NCBI RefSeq assembly: GCF_017815135.1
Contig: NZ_JAGJCF010000002.1
Span: 427,134 to 491,133 of the forward strand
Direction of reading: 5' to 3'
Source of the DNA: Jiella mangrovi
GTDB taxonomy: Bacteria > Pseudomonadota > Alphaproteobacteria > Rhizobiales > Rhizobiaceae
DNA length: 64,000 bases
The notes under the pieces are model-generated. The model was not told the origin of the DNA. It did not search any database and saw only the letters and a program-made list of their open reading frames with translations. This document shows, piece after piece, positions 18,592-27,603 of this stretch. The number at the start of each line of letters is the position of its first letter. The first letter of the stretch is position 1. The translations under genes and the position numbers were made by a program.

Positions 18592-18978
18592 ATGGCGATC
18601 GACGAGCGGAAAATCGAGGACATCCTCAGGATCGGATCGGAGAAGGATCAAAGGCAGCGCGAGAAGCGCGTCCGCTCGTCCTTCTTCGACACCGTTCGCC
18701 GGGCGCTGCGCCACGTGCCTTTCATGCAGGACGTCATCGCTTCCTATTATTGTGCGATCGACCCGGAGACGCCGGCCTACACCCGGGGCATCCTGCTTGC
18801 GGCCCTCGCCTATTTCGTTCTGCCCATGGACGTCATTCCCGACGTTCTGCTCGGCATCGGCTTCACCGACGACATCGCGGTTCTCCTGGCCGCCTTCAAC
18901 GCGGTCCGCGGCAACATCAAGCCGGAACATTATCGCCGCGCCCAGGACACGCTGAACGAACTCTCCGAGCAGGCCTGA
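18592..18978 (+). CDS. YkvA family (DUF1232) membrane-associated protein
   Basis: A 128-residue protein with the DUF1232 core: YTRGILLAALAYFVLPMDVIPDVL, a hydrophobic helix followed by the D-x-I-P-D motif, and FTDDIAVLLAAF. The function of the family is unknown; the helix suggests membrane contact. The ATG at 18592 is chosen because the first 19 codons of the longer frame look non-coding. Confidence 0.88.
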   Translation: MAIDERKIEDILRIGSEKDQRQREKRVRSSFFDTVRRALRHVPFMQDVIASYYCAIDPETPAYTRGILLAALAYFVLPMDVIPDVLLGIGFTDDIAVLLAAFNAVRGNIKPEHYRRAQDTLNELSEQA

Positions 18979-19319
18979 TCGTCCCGGCGGGGCAGAAATC
19001 GCCTCTCAGGTCAAACTCTTGCCCGATTCGTTTCCTTGTTCGACGAGGGGTCGTGCTCACGATGCCTGCAAATCTCTCGACACCGGCCGCAACGTCGCAG
19101 CCGGCCGTCGGCGGAATTGTCCGCTTCCATCATGATCCCGCATTGCCCGTTCAGACCGTAATGGGCCCTTAAAATCGTCTCGTGGTCTTTTGCCGTTCGT
19201 TAACCATCGCTAAACCGCCGTGGTCTAGTCTGGCGCAAGTCATCATTTTCCGACGGTCGCCGGGCCTCGGTGAGGTCGCGGCAACCGCCCGGAAGACGCA
19301 CACCGGAGAGCAGGAAACA
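18979..19319. other. Intergenic region upstream of the IalB-family gene
   Basis: About 340 bases with no supportable gene; it holds the promoter of the next gene. At 19200-19214 there is TTAACCATCGCTAAA, a near match to the alphaproteobacterial CtrA box (TTAA-N7-TTAA) with one changed base in the second half-site. Confidence 0.45.
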
Positions 19320-19826
19320 ATGAATTCCAAGACAATCCTGACGACCGCGGCCGCATTGCTGATCTGGGCCAGTGCGGCCGTCGCCGCCCCGACGCCGTCA
19401 CGGATGAACACCTTCAACGACTGGGGGACCTATTCCTATTCGGCCTCCGGCGGTAAGGTCTGCTACATCCTGTCGACGCCGAAAAAGCTGTTGCCGGCCA
19501 ACGTCGATCACGGCGACATCTTTTTCCTCGTCTCCCAGAAGCCCGGCGAAGGCGTCTCCTACGAGCCGCAGGCGGTCATGGGATATGAGCTCAAGGAAGG
19601 CTCGAAGGTCACGATCGACATCGACGGCAAGAAGTTCCTGATGTTCACCAAGGGCAATTCGGCCTGGATGGAGAACGCCGCCGAGGAGCCGCAGCTCGTC
19701 GCGGCCATGAAGGCTGGCCGGTCGCTGAGCATTTCGGCGACGTCGGCGCGCGGCACCAACACGAACTACACCTACTCGCTGTCGGGCGTCACCGCTGCGC
19801 TGAACTCGATCAAGTCCTGCAAGTAG
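19320..19826 (+). CDS. Invasion-associated locus B (IalB) family secreted protein
   Basis: A 168-residue periplasmic or secreted protein with a signal peptide ending at AVAA-P (about residue 23). The mature protein has the family layout: F-x-D-W near the start (FNDWGTYSYS), a Cys in GKVCYILSTPK, and a C-terminal block ending in SCK that pairs with that Cys. IalB in Bartonella helps erythrocyte invasion, but many free-living Rhizobiales have several paralogs of unknown role. The ATG at 19320 follows GGAGAGCAGG. Confidence 0.88.
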   Translation: MNSKTILTTAAALLIWASAAVAAPTPSRMNTFNDWGTYSYSASGGKVCYILSTPKKLLPANVDHGDIFFLVSQKPGEGVSYEPQAVMGYELKEGSKVTIDIDGKKFLMFTKGNSAWMENAAEEPQLVAAMKAGRSLSISATSARGTNTNYTYSLSGVTAALNSIKSCK

Positions 19827-19923
19827 GAAACGGCGCACACGGCGAGGCTGGCGATCGGGGGCCGGACGGCTCCGCCGCCTTTCCGTCACGCTCGCCGGCG
19901 TTGAGCCTCAACGCCCCGCCTCA

Positions 19924-19950
19924 GGCCCCGCCCTTTCGGTGGGGCCATTT
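19924..19950 (+). terminator. Terminator downstream of the IalB-family gene
   Basis: GGCCCCGCC and GGTGGGGCC pair over 9 base pairs with one G-U and a CTTTC loop, followed by ATTTCGTT. It lies about 100 bases after the stop codon. Confidence 0.7.
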
Positions 19951-20046
19951 CGTTCGAAGCATCGGGTCCAAGGCTGCCTGCCCCGGACCGTTGCAGGCGG
20001 CGTGCGGGCTGCCTATGTCATCGTGTGATCACGATGAGATGAGCCC

Positions 20047-20820
20047 ATGATCTTCACCAGCGCCCGCCTCGCTCTGTCCGACCTTCTGTCGCCGCCCTTT
20101 CGCGCGACGCTGTGGAAGTCGCTCGGGCTGACCGCCGTGGTGCTCGTCGTCCTGTGGTTCGGCGTCGAGGCGGTCTTCGAATGGCTGGCCGTGCCGTTCC
20201 TGACGAACCTCTTTCCCGACGCGCCGCAATGGGTCGATCAGGCCGGCAATGTCGCGGGCTGGGGCGCGGGCCTCGCTCTCGCCATCGGACTGTTGTTCCT
20301 CATCGGGCCGATCAGCGCGATCATCGCGGGCTTTTTTCTCGACGATGTCGCCGAGGTGGTGGAGCGTGACGGTTATCCCGGCGCCCCCGTCGGTCGGCCC
20401 GTTCCGCTCTTGCGCGGCATCGTCCTGTCGGTGAAGTTCTTCGGCATCGTCATCCTGGGCAACGTGATCGCCCTTGCGCTGCTTCTGGTGCCGGGCGTCA
20501 ACATCGTCGCCTTCTTCCTCGTCAACGGCTATCTCGTCGGCCGCGAATATTTCGAATTCGCCGCCATGCGATACCGCAACGAGGCCGACGCCAAGGACTT
20601 GCGTTCGCGCCATTCCACCACGATCTTCCTCGCCGGTCTCCTCGTCGCCCTGTTCATGGCGATCCCGATCGTCAATCTTCTCACGCCGCTCTTTGCCGCC
20701 GCCTTGATGGTGCATCTCCACCAGCGGATCTCGGCGAGGCATGGCGGTCTCGTCGGCCTCGACGACCCGAGGGTCAGGGTTGCGGACGCTCCGAAGGCGG
20801 ACCGGGCGGCAGAGGCCTGA
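20047..20820 (+). CDS. EI24/CysZ-like inner-membrane protein
   Basis: A 257-residue protein with several hydrophobic segments (about residues 25-45, 75-100, 130-165 and 205-230) matching the EI24 domain that includes the sulfate transporter CysZ. The family block PGVNIVAFFLVNGYLVGREYFEFAAMR is well conserved. No cys genes surround it, so sulfate transport is not proven. Its 3' end overlaps the convergent nth gene by 47 bases. Confidence 0.85.
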   Translation: MIFTSARLALSDLLSPPFRATLWKSLGLTAVVLVVLWFGVEAVFEWLAVPFLTNLFPDAPQWVDQAGNVAGWGAGLALAIGLLFLIGPISAIIAGFFLDDVAEVVERDGYPGAPVGRPVPLLRGIVLSVKFFGIVILGNVIALALLLVPGVNIVAFFLVNGYLVGREYFEFAAMRYRNEADAKDLRSRHSTTIFLAGLLVALFMAIPIVNLLTPLFAAALMVHLHQRISARHGGLVGLDDPRVRVADAPKADRAAEA

Positions 20821-21586
20821 GTTCGGCCGGACTGTCGCTCGTCTTCACGGCCGCCTTGCACAGATCTGCGATGACGCAGGCTTCACAGTCGGGTTTGCGC
20901 GCCTTGCAGACATAGCGTCCATGCAGGATCAACCAGTGATGAGCATGCCGGCGATAGGGCTGGGGAACGATCGGCAGAAGGTTTGCCTCGACCTCGTCGG
21001 GGGTCTTGCCCGGCGCGAGAGCGAGCCGGTTTCCGATTCGAAAGATGTGGGTGTCGACGGCGAGCGTCTCCTCGCCGAAGGCGACGTTGAGGACGACGTT
21101 GGCCGTCTTGCGCCCGACGCCAGGCAGCGCCTCGAGCGCCGCCCGGTCATGCGGCACCTCGCCGCCATGCCGCGCGAGAAGCGCCTGCGAAAGGGCGAAG
21201 ACGTTCTTGGCCTTGTTGCGGAAAAGCCCGATCGTCTTGATATGCTCGCGGATGAGGTCCTCGCCGAGGCCGACCATGGCTTCCGGGGTGTCGGCGGCGG
21301 CGAAAAGCCCCCGGGTCGCCTTGTTGACGCCGGCGTCCGTCGCCTGGGCGGAAAGGGCGACCGCAACGAGCAGGGTGAAGGGATTGGTGTGTTCGAGTTC
21401 GGATTCGGGCTCCGGCCGCTGGACCGAGAAACGCCGGAAGATCTCGGCGATCTCGTCCGGCGTATAAGGGATCTTCACGCGGCGTCTCGCCGCAGCCCCT
21501 GCCCGCTTGGCGGCCGGTGCTTTCCCCGCGGCCTTTGCGCCTGCCCGCTTGACCCGAGAGGCCGGCTTGTCGATCTTTTCACCCAT
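20774..21586 (-). CDS. nth: Endonuclease III (DNA glycosylase/AP lyase)
   Basis: Excises oxidised pyrimidines and cleaves the abasic site. The 270-residue protein has helix-hairpin-helix LPGVGRKTANVVL with catalytic Lys160, Asp178 (VDTHIFR) and the [4Fe-4S] ligands Cys227, Cys234, Cys237 and Cys243 (C-x6-C-x2-C-x5-C). The N-terminal 40 residues are a Lys/Ala-rich extension absent from E. coli Nth (211 residues), perhaps a nonspecific DNA-binding tail. The 5' end approaches the divergent DUF2244 gene by 26 bases. Confidence 0.95.
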   Translation of the reverse strand: MGEKIDKPASRVKRAGAKAAGKAPAAKRAGAAARRRVKIPYTPDEIAEIFRRFSVQRPEPESELEHTNPFTLLVAVALSAQATDAGVNKATRGLFAAADTPEAMVGLGEDLIREHIKTIGLFRNKAKNVFALSQALLARHGGEVPHDRAALEALPGVGRKTANVVLNVAFGEETLAVDTHIFRIGNRLALAPGKTPDEVEANLLPIVPQPYRRHAHHWLILHGRYVCKARKPDCEACVIADLCKAAVKTSDSPAELRPLPPGPPSERPQP

Positions 21587-21611
21587 GGTCGCCCTATAGC
21601 GAGCTTGGCCG

Positions 21612-22154
21612 ATGGATGACAATCGCGATCAGGATGAAAGCGGACGCGGATCGGCCCGCACGGGTGCCGGTGGGGCGCGGTCTGGCGGCGACCAGGCGAT
21701 CTTCCGGGCGCTCCTGACGCCCTACCGCTCGCTCGGGCGGGGCGGCTTCACGCTGATGATGAGCTTCTTCTGCCTCGTCAGCGTCGTCACCGGGATCGTG
21801 TTTCTGATCAACGGCGCCTGGCCGGTAGTCGGTTTCTTCGGGCTGGACGTCCTGATCGTCTGGTGGGCCTTCTCGGCAAACTATCGCTCGGCCAAGGCCC
21901 GCGAGGAGGTTCTGGTGACGCGCACCGACTGCGCCATCCGCAAGACCTCGCCCAAAGGCGTCGTGCGCGAGGCGCACCACAATCCGTTCTTCGCAAGGTT
22001 CTCGGTCAATCGCCACGAGGAAATCGGCATCACCAGAATGAGCGTCGATTCGAAAAACGTCTCGACCGAGATCGGCAGCTTCCTCAATCCCGACGACCGG
22101 GAAAGCTTCGCCGAGGCGTTTCGCAAGGCGCTGACGACGGCGAAGAGGGGATAG
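21612..22154 (+). CDS. DUF2244 domain membrane protein
   Basis: A 180-residue protein with two adjacent hydrophobic segments at about residues 47-67 and 70-90 (GGFTLMMSFFCLVSVVTGIVF; WPVVGFFGLDVLIVWWAF). These are followed by the family block ANYRSAKAREEV and a C-terminal cytoplasmic domain ending in NPDDRESFAEAFRKAL. DUF2244 is common in alphaproteobacteria, often near nth; its function is unknown. The first 25 residues are polar and Gly-rich. Confidence 0.9.
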   Translation: MDDNRDQDESGRGSARTGAGGARSGGDQAIFRALLTPYRSLGRGGFTLMMSFFCLVSVVTGIVFLINGAWPVVGFFGLDVLIVWWAFSANYRSAKAREEVLVTRTDCAIRKTSPKGVVREAHHNPFFARFSVNRHEEIGITRMSVDSKNVSTEIGSFLNPDDRESFAEAFRKALTTAKRG

Positions 22155-22343
22155 GGCCGATCCCGAAAACTTTCCCCCGGCTTTCCAAAAAGATCATGCG
22201 AAACCAGAAACATGGAGCGGCATGACGAGCCGGGCTCATTTCATGTCCACTCCTGGAGACTGACGAAGTTCTCCGATCGTCCCGGAAAACGGGTGGCGAC
22301 GATCATTTGCCCATGCGCAGATAATGGCGAAGGAGATACGATC

Positions 22344-23258
22344 ATGTTGTCATTCGCCACCGAAGACTGCCAGCCTGTGCCCCTGCCCCAGTTGATGCCC
22401 ACGGGACGCGCTGCATTGACCGACTACGAGACCGTGCGGCGGATGATCGAATTCATCTCGACCGAATATCGCAGCCAGCCGAGCCTTGCCGAGATCGCCG
22501 AGGCCGTTGGACGCTCGGAAGAGACGCTGACCTCGCTCCTGAAGCGCTGGGCCGGGCTGACGCCGAAGGGTTTCCTGCAGGCGGTGACGCTCGACAATGC
22601 CCGGCGCCTTCTCGACGACGGGGCGTCCCTTTTGGACGCGGCCTATGAGGTCGGCTTCTCCGGCCCGTCGCGGCTCCATGATCTCTTCGTCAAACACGAG
22701 GCGGTCTCGCCGGGGGATTACAAGGCCCGTGGGCAAGGCATCGATCTCTTCTACGGCTTCCACCCGACGCCCTTCGGCCTGTCGATCGTCGTCGCGACCG
22801 AGCGCGGCCTCGCCGGCATCGGCTTTGCCGACCCTTCCGACGGGGGCGAGGCGACGGCCCTCGACGACATGCGCCGCCGGTGGCCGAAGGCCCGCTTCAC
22901 GGCCGATGCCATGCGAACAGCGCCTTTCGCCAGGCGGATTTTCGAGCCGTCCCGCTGGCAGGAGGATCAGCCCCTTCAGGTTGTCCTGATCGACACGGAC
23001 TTCGAGATCCGCGTCTGGCAGACCCTCCTGCAGATCCCGCTCGGCAGCGCCACCAGCTATTCGACCATCCCCGAGAGGATCGGCGCGCCGAAAGCTGCGC
23101 GCGCGGTCGGCGCGGCGGTCGGGCGAAATCCGGTCTCCTTCGTCGTTCCCTGCCACAGGGTCCTCGGCAAGAGCGGCGCACTGACCGGTTATCACTGGGG
23201 CATCACCCGCAAGCGCGCGATGCTCGGCTGGGAAAGCGGCGTCCTCGCCCGGGAGTAG
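22344..23258 (+). CDS. AraC-type HTH fused to methylated-DNA-protein cysteine methyltransferase (Ada-like)
   Basis: A 304-residue fusion: residues about 30-130 form an AraC-type helix-turn-helix domain, and about 135-300 an Ogt/MGMT domain with acceptor Cys270 in the PCHRV motif. It repairs O6-alkylguanine by suicidal methyl transfer. Compared with E. coli Ada, the N-terminal zinc domain that senses methyl phosphotriesters is missing, so any transcriptional switch must differ. The ATG at 22344 follows GAAGGAGATACG, an excellent ribosome-binding site. Nothing nearby suggests an operon. Confidence 0.92.
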   Translation: MLSFATEDCQPVPLPQLMPTGRAALTDYETVRRMIEFISTEYRSQPSLAEIAEAVGRSEETLTSLLKRWAGLTPKGFLQAVTLDNARRLLDDGASLLDAAYEVGFSGPSRLHDLFVKHEAVSPGDYKARGQGIDLFYGFHPTPFGLSIVVATERGLAGIGFADPSDGGEATALDDMRRRWPKARFTADAMRTAPFARRIFEPSRWQEDQPLQVVLIDTDFEIRVWQTLLQIPLGSATSYSTIPERIGAPKAARAVGAAVGRNPVSFVVPCHRVLGKSGALTGYHWGITRKRAMLGWESGVLARE

Positions 23259-23372
23259 CGAGACGGTCGCTGCGAACTGCCCGGCCGGAACGCGGACCGC
23301 GCTCTTGGCTCTCCGCCCATCGGAGGAGCGGGCGCCATTTGTTCGATTTCATCGATCAAATAGAGAAAAACT

Positions 23373-23387
23373 ATCGGTTGGACCGAT
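23373..23387. promoter_or_regulatory. Perfect inverted repeat upstream of the YeiH-type gene
   Basis: ATCGGT-TGG-ACCGAT is a perfect 6-3-6 palindrome, 54 bases before the start of the transporter gene, preceded by an A-rich patch. YeiH genes elsewhere are controlled by a LysR regulator (YeiE), but no LysR gene is present here. Confidence 0.35.
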
Positions 23388-23441
23388 TGATGGCCGGATT
23401 ATAGGTCTCTGGGGTGTTCAGTATCCATCCCGAGATCCACC

Positions 23442-24479
23442 ATGACCACCGTTACCCCATCCGAGGCGCATAGCGCAGAATCCGGCGCCGCCTCGATCCT
23501 TCCCGGCCTCGCGCTTACCAGCGCCATCGCCCTCGCCTCATTCGCGCTCCACGCGCTTCCAGGCATGGGCCTCGTCAGCCCGCTGATCCTGTCGATCATC
23601 CTCGGGATGGCGCTGCACAATGTCGTTGGGACGCCCTCGGCCGCGATCCCGGGCGTCAAGTTCGGACTGAAGCGCGTGCTGAGGGCCGGCATCGTGCTTC
23701 TCGGCCTACAGCTCACCATCAGCCAGGTCGCCGAAGTCGGCTGGCTCGGCGTCGTCGTGATCGTCGCCACGCTCGCCTCGACCTTCGCCTTCACCAAATG
23801 GCTCGGACGCCTCATCGGCGTCGAGACGAAGCTTGCCGAGCTGATCGCCGCCGGCACGTCGATCTGCGGTGCGTCCGCCGTCATCGCGACGAACACCGTC
23901 ACCCGCGCGCGCGACGAGGACGTCGCCTATGCGATCGCCTGCGTGACCGTGTTCGGCTCGCTCTCGATGGTGCTGCTGCCGCTTGCCGACAATCTCCTCC
24001 ATCTGAGCCCGGAAACCTACGGCCTGTGGGCCGGCGCCTCGATCCACGAAGTGGCGCAGGTGGTCGCCGCCGCGTTCCAGGGCGGGGATCAGGCCGGCCA
24101 TTTCGGCACGATCGCCAAGCTGACACGGGTGCTCATGCTGGCGCCGGTGGTCATCACCCTTGGTCTCGTCGCCGCGCGCCGGGCGAAGGTCTCGACGGCG
24201 TCCGGCGGAGCCGGCGTTCCGGTGCCTTGGTTCGTTCTGGGCTTCATCCTGATGATCGGCGTTGCCTCAAGTGGCCTCGTGCCCGCGGCGGTCATGCCGG
24301 ACGTCGTCTTAGCAACGCAGTTCATGCTGGCCATCGCCCTCGCCGCCATGGGGCTCGAGACCGACATCCGCAAGCTGGCCGCCAAGGGGCTGCGCCCTGC
24401 CCTTCTCGGTGCCGCGGCCTGGATCTTCATCGTCGTCTTCGCGCTCGGCCTGATCCTGATGACCGGCGCCGGCAGCTGA
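23442..24479 (+). CDS. YeiH/UPF0324 family putative sulfate exporter
   Basis: A 345-residue polytopic inner-membrane protein with about ten predicted helices. Family blocks include [57 protein letters not shown] and the C-terminal [22 protein letters not shown]. The family is annotated as a putative sulfate exporter from its link to sulfonate-degrading operons; here it has no such neighbours. Confidence 0.92.
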   Translation: MTTVTPSEAHSAESGAASILPGLALTSAIALASFALHALPGMGLVSPLILSIILGMALHNVVGTPSAAIPGVKFGLKRVLRAGIVLLGLQLTISQVAEVGWLGVVVIVATLASTFAFTKWLGRLIGVETKLAELIAAGTSICGASAVIATNTVTRARDEDVAYAIACVTVFGSLSMVLLPLADNLLHLSPETYGLWAGASIHEVAQVVAAAFQGGDQAGHFGTIAKLTRVLMLAPVVITLGLVAARRAKVSTASGGAGVPVPWFVLGFILMIGVASSGLVPAAVMPDVVLATQFMLAIALAAMGLETDIRKLAAKGLRPALLGAAAWIFIVVFALGLILMTGAGS

Positions 24480-24525
24480 TCGGCTGCAGCATCCGGCACC
24501 TGCAATCGCCCGCCCGGCGCGAGGA

Positions 24526-25158
24526 TCAGGCCTTGTGCCGGGCGGAATCGTTCTTGCCCGTCTCGTCGTCCTCGTCGTCGTCCCTGGCGAACAGGAACTT
24601 GTAGGTGCCAAAGCAGCCGATCAGGCAGATCGCGGCTGCGCCGAGATAGAGCGGCCAGGTGGAGTGGCCCGCGAAATAGGTCTGGAACGCCGTGCCGAAG
24701 AGAAAGGCAAGGCCGCCATAGGCGAGCGACCAGGCGGCCGCGCTGATCGAATTGTACAGAAGGAACAGGGGCCAGTTCATTCGCATCGTGCCGGCGACGA
24801 AGCCGTTGAGCTGCCGCAGGATGATGATGAATCGCGCGACGAGGACGACCACGAAGCCATAGTCCTCGAACCGCTCCTCGACCATCTTGAAGCGCTTTTC
24901 GCCCAGCCCGAAGCGCTCACCCCAGCGCACGACCATCGCGCGGCCGTATTTTCGGCCGACCAGATAGCCGATGTTGTCGCCGATGATCGATCCGAAGAAC
25001 GCGGCTCCGAGAACCAGCAGGATATGCAGCGAGCCATCGCCCGCCATGAGACCGCCCGCAACGACGAGGCTCTCGCCCGGCAGCGGCATCCCCGTCGATT
25101 CCAGAAGGACGACGATGAACAAAAGGCCGCATCCGTATTGCGCGAGATATTCGGTCAA
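24526..25158 (-). CDS. DedA family membrane protein
   Basis: A 210-residue inner-membrane protein of the DedA/SNARE-associated family, implicated in recycling of undecaprenyl phosphate or lipid scrambling. It has the expected E-x-x-G-x-P-x-P-G-E motif (ESTGMPLPGES, about residues 20-30), GDNIGYLVGRKYG and the membrane-dipping FIIILRQLNGFVAG. The C-terminus is an Asp/Glu-rich cytoplasmic tail. Confidence 0.93.
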   Translation of the reverse strand: MTEYLAQYGCGLLFIVVLLESTGMPLPGESLVVAGGLMAGDGSLHILLVLGAAFFGSIIGDNIGYLVGRKYGRAMVVRWGERFGLGEKRFKMVEERFEDYGFVVVLVARFIIILRQLNGFVAGTMRMNWPLFLLYNSISAAAWSLAYGGLAFLFGTAFQTYFAGHSTWPLYLGAAAICLIGCFGTYKFLFARDDDEDDETGKNDSARHKA

Positions 25159-25264
25159 GGTCGGTCGGCCTCGTTATTGGCGCCGGGCGCGCTGTTCGTC
25201 CCACCCTACCTCGCTCGCACGAAGGGGTTCTGACGGCAAGAAGGCTTGCCTCGGCAATTCGTCG

Positions 25265-26491
25265 TCACGCCCGATCGAGAAGCGCAACCGCCTCCACGTG
25301 ATGTGACCACAGGAACTGGTCGAGCGGGGTGATCGAGGAAAGCCTGTAGCCACCGTCCAGCAGGATCTTCAGGTCGCGCGCGAGTGTCGTAGGGTTGCAC
25401 GACACGGCTGCGACGCGCGCCACGCCGGAGGCGGCGATTTCACGCGCAAGACCCTCGGCGCCCGATCGCGGGGGGTCGAAGACGATGCCGTCGAAGCGCT
25501 TCAACTCCTTCGCCGGAACCGGGCGCCGGAACAGATCGCGTCGCTCGGTCGTGAGCGGCTTCAAGCCTTTCGTCGCGCGCTGCGCCCGATCCTGCGCCGC
25601 CAAGGCAGAGGCCTCGCTTTCCACCGCATGGACCGCCGATTTTCGCAGGAGCCGCAGCGAAAACGTGCCGCAGCCCGAGAAGAAGTCGGCGACGCGCTTG
25701 GCACCCGCAAGATGGGCGAGAACCAGATCCGCCATGGCCGCCTCGACGCTGCCGACGGCCTGAAGGAAGGCACCGGGCGGCAATTCGACCGCAACGCCCG
25801 AAAAATCGACGACCGGCGGCCGCGCCTGGACGAGGATCTCGCCGCTGACGCTCAGCCGCGCGATGCCGGCCTCCAGCGCGAGCGCTACCGCCCGCTGCCG
25901 GGTCTTTTCCACAAGTCGCGCGGCATCGCTGGCAGCAATGTCGAGGCCGCTCGTCGTCGCCGTCACCAAGAGCTTCAGCGGTCGCTTGCGGTCGATCAGC
26001 AGCTCGGCGAGCCTGCGCAGGAAAGGCAACGCGGCTTCGATCGCCGGCAATGTGATCGGACAGGCCGTAATTGGCACGACGACGTTCGAGCGGGCGGCGT
26101 TGTAGCCCAAAAGCATGCGGTTGCCGACTCTGACGGCGGTCAGCGTCACGCGGCGGCGTGAATGCGGCGCACAGGCGACGAGCGGCGCCACCTCTGCGTC
26201 GATCCCGCCCCGTTGAAGGGCCGTGACGACGAGACCATGCTTGAACGACCGATAAAGCTCGTCATTCGCGTGCTGCAGATCGCAGCCGCCGCAGGTGCCG
26301 AAATGCGGACAGGCCGGCTCGCGCCGCGTGGGCGACGGCTCGACAAGCTCGAAGCGCGAATGGCCGGCGGGCCGATCCGCAGCGATCTCGACGACGTCGC
26401 CGGGCAGCGTGAAGGGAAGATAGATCGGCCCCTCGCCACCTTGCGCAACGCCGTCGCCGCGCGCGCCCAGACTGTCGATGGTTACTCGCAT
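25265..26491 (-). CDS. RNA m5U methyltransferase, RumA/RlmD-like
   Basis: A 408-residue class I SAM-dependent RNA methyltransferase: N-terminal TRAM-like beta-barrel (residues 1-50), iron-sulfur cluster site with Cys61, Cys67, Cys70 and probably Cys144, and a C-terminal Rossmann domain. The catalytic nucleophile is Cys365 in VSCNPTTLARDL. E. coli homologs modify U1939 or U747 of 23S rRNA. Its ATG overlaps the stop of the tlyA-like gene by one base (TGATG), so the two rRNA-modification genes are translationally coupled. Confidence 0.93.
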   Translation of the reverse strand: MRVTIDSLGARGDGVAQGGEGPIYLPFTLPGDVVEIAADRPAGHSRFELVEPSPTRREPACPHFGTCGGCDLQHANDELYRSFKHGLVVTALQRGGIDAEVAPLVACAPHSRRRVTLTAVRVGNRMLLGYNAARSNVVVPITACPITLPAIEAALPFLRRLAELLIDRKRPLKLLVTATTSGLDIAASDAARLVEKTRQRAVALALEAGIARLSVSGEILVQARPPVVDFSGVAVELPPGAFLQAVGSVEAAMADLVLAHLAGAKRVADFFSGCGTFSLRLLRKSAVHAVESEASALAAQDRAQRATKGLKPLTTERRDLFRRPVPAKELKRFDGIVFDPPRSGAEGLAREIAASGVARVAAVSCNPTTLARDLKILLDGGYRLSSITPLDQFLWSHHVEAVALLDRA

Positions 26492-27252
26492 CAAAACACC
26501 GCCTTGCGCCCGAAAAGGAGAAATTCGCGATTGCCGTCGCCCCCGGCAATCGGCGATTCGATCAGGCCCGCCGCCTGCCAGCCCGGCTGTTGGTCCAGCC
26601 ACTCGCGAAGGGTCTCGCAGACCATGTCCGCCTCCCTGGGGTCGCGCAACAGGCCGCCCTTGCCGATCGCCTCGCGCCCGGCCTCAAATTGCGGCTTTAT
26701 CAGAAAAACGCCTTCCGCGCCGTGCTCGGCGAGCGCAAGCGCGGGTGGCAAAGCGAGCGTCAGCGAGATGAAGCTGACGTCGCAGACGACGAGCGTGATC
26801 GCATGGCCGGCCAGATCATCGCGCGTCAGATCGCGGGCGTTCAGCCCCTCGACGACGGTGATCTTGGGATGGCCCACGAGGGTGGGATGCATCTGCCCGT
26901 GGCCGACATCGATGGCGACCACATGCGCCGCGCCATTCTCGACGAGCACCTGGGTGAAGCCTCCCGTCGACGCGCCGACGTCGAGCGCGGTTCGCCCGTT
27001 GGCCACGACGCCGAACCGGTCGAGCCCGGCTTTCAGCTTCAGCGCTGCGCGGGAGACATAATGCTGGGCCGGATCGTCGATCGTGACGACGGCGTTCGTC
27101 GCGACACCGAGCGAAGCCTTGGTCTCAACCCGGCCATCGACGCGGACATGGCCGCGCAGGATCGCGTCGCGGGCCCGCGACCTTGTCGTCGAAAGGCCCC
27201 TGTCGACGAGACAGGCATCGAGGCGCATGCGTTTGACGAACGGGTCTGACAT
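26491..27252 (-). CDS. tlyA: TlyA family rRNA 2'-O-methyltransferase
   Basis: A 253-residue protein with an N-terminal S4 RNA-binding domain (RLDACLVDRGLSTTRSRARDAI) and an FtsJ-like domain with SAM motif LDVGASTGGFTQVL. In Mycobacterium TlyA methylates 16S and 23S rRNA and its loss gives capreomycin resistance; hemolysin naming is historical. The ATG at 27252 precedes an in-frame ATG at 27228 that begins exactly at the S4 domain; either is possible. Confidence 0.92.
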   Translation of the reverse strand: MSDPFVKRMRLDACLVDRGLSTTRSRARDAILRGHVRVDGRVETKASLGVATNAVVTIDDPAQHYVSRAALKLKAGLDRFGVVANGRTALDVGASTGGFTQVLVENGAAHVVAIDVGHGQMHPTLVGHPKITVVEGLNARDLTRDDLAGHAITLVVCDVSFISLTLALPPALALAEHGAEGVFLIKPQFEAGREAIGKGGLLRDPREADMVCETLREWLDQQPGWQAAGLIESPIAGGDGNREFLLFGRKAVF

Positions 27253-27408
27253 GCCCGGCGTGATGCGACGGGCACTGCGCTTTGGCAAGCTAAAACGGCC
27301 GGGGCCGTGATACCGGTATCAGCGGAGCCCAGATGGTTGGGACACACCCGATAATTCGGGAAACCTGTCTCCCGACCCGATCGCCCCGCTCAGCGCCCGA
27401 CCGCGACC

Positions 27409-27603
27409 TCAGTGGCCGCGCTTATGGGTTTCGGCTTCTTCGCGGATCGCCTCGTCGTGATAGGACGCTCCACCCATGGCGAACTCGACGAAGTCGGGCA
27501 GATTGCCTCGATTGGGACGACGGGTCGCCTCGACCGCGGCGCGACGGGCCGCAACCGGGAACTGCAGGATCTCGGCACTCGGCCGGTTGTCGATCGTGGT
27601 CAT
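27409..27603 (-). CDS. DUF2735 small protein
   Basis: A 64-residue hydrophilic protein opening MTTIDNRPSAEILQFP, the DUF2735 signature. GGAGGAG lies 12 bases before the ATG. Such genes are often found divergent from glnII in Rhizobiales, as here, 380 bases away. The function is unknown; the position suggests a link to nitrogen control. Confidence 0.85.
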   Translation of the reverse strand: MTTIDNRPSAEILQFPVAARRAAVEATRRPNRGNLPDFVEFAMGGASYHDEAIREEAETHKRGH

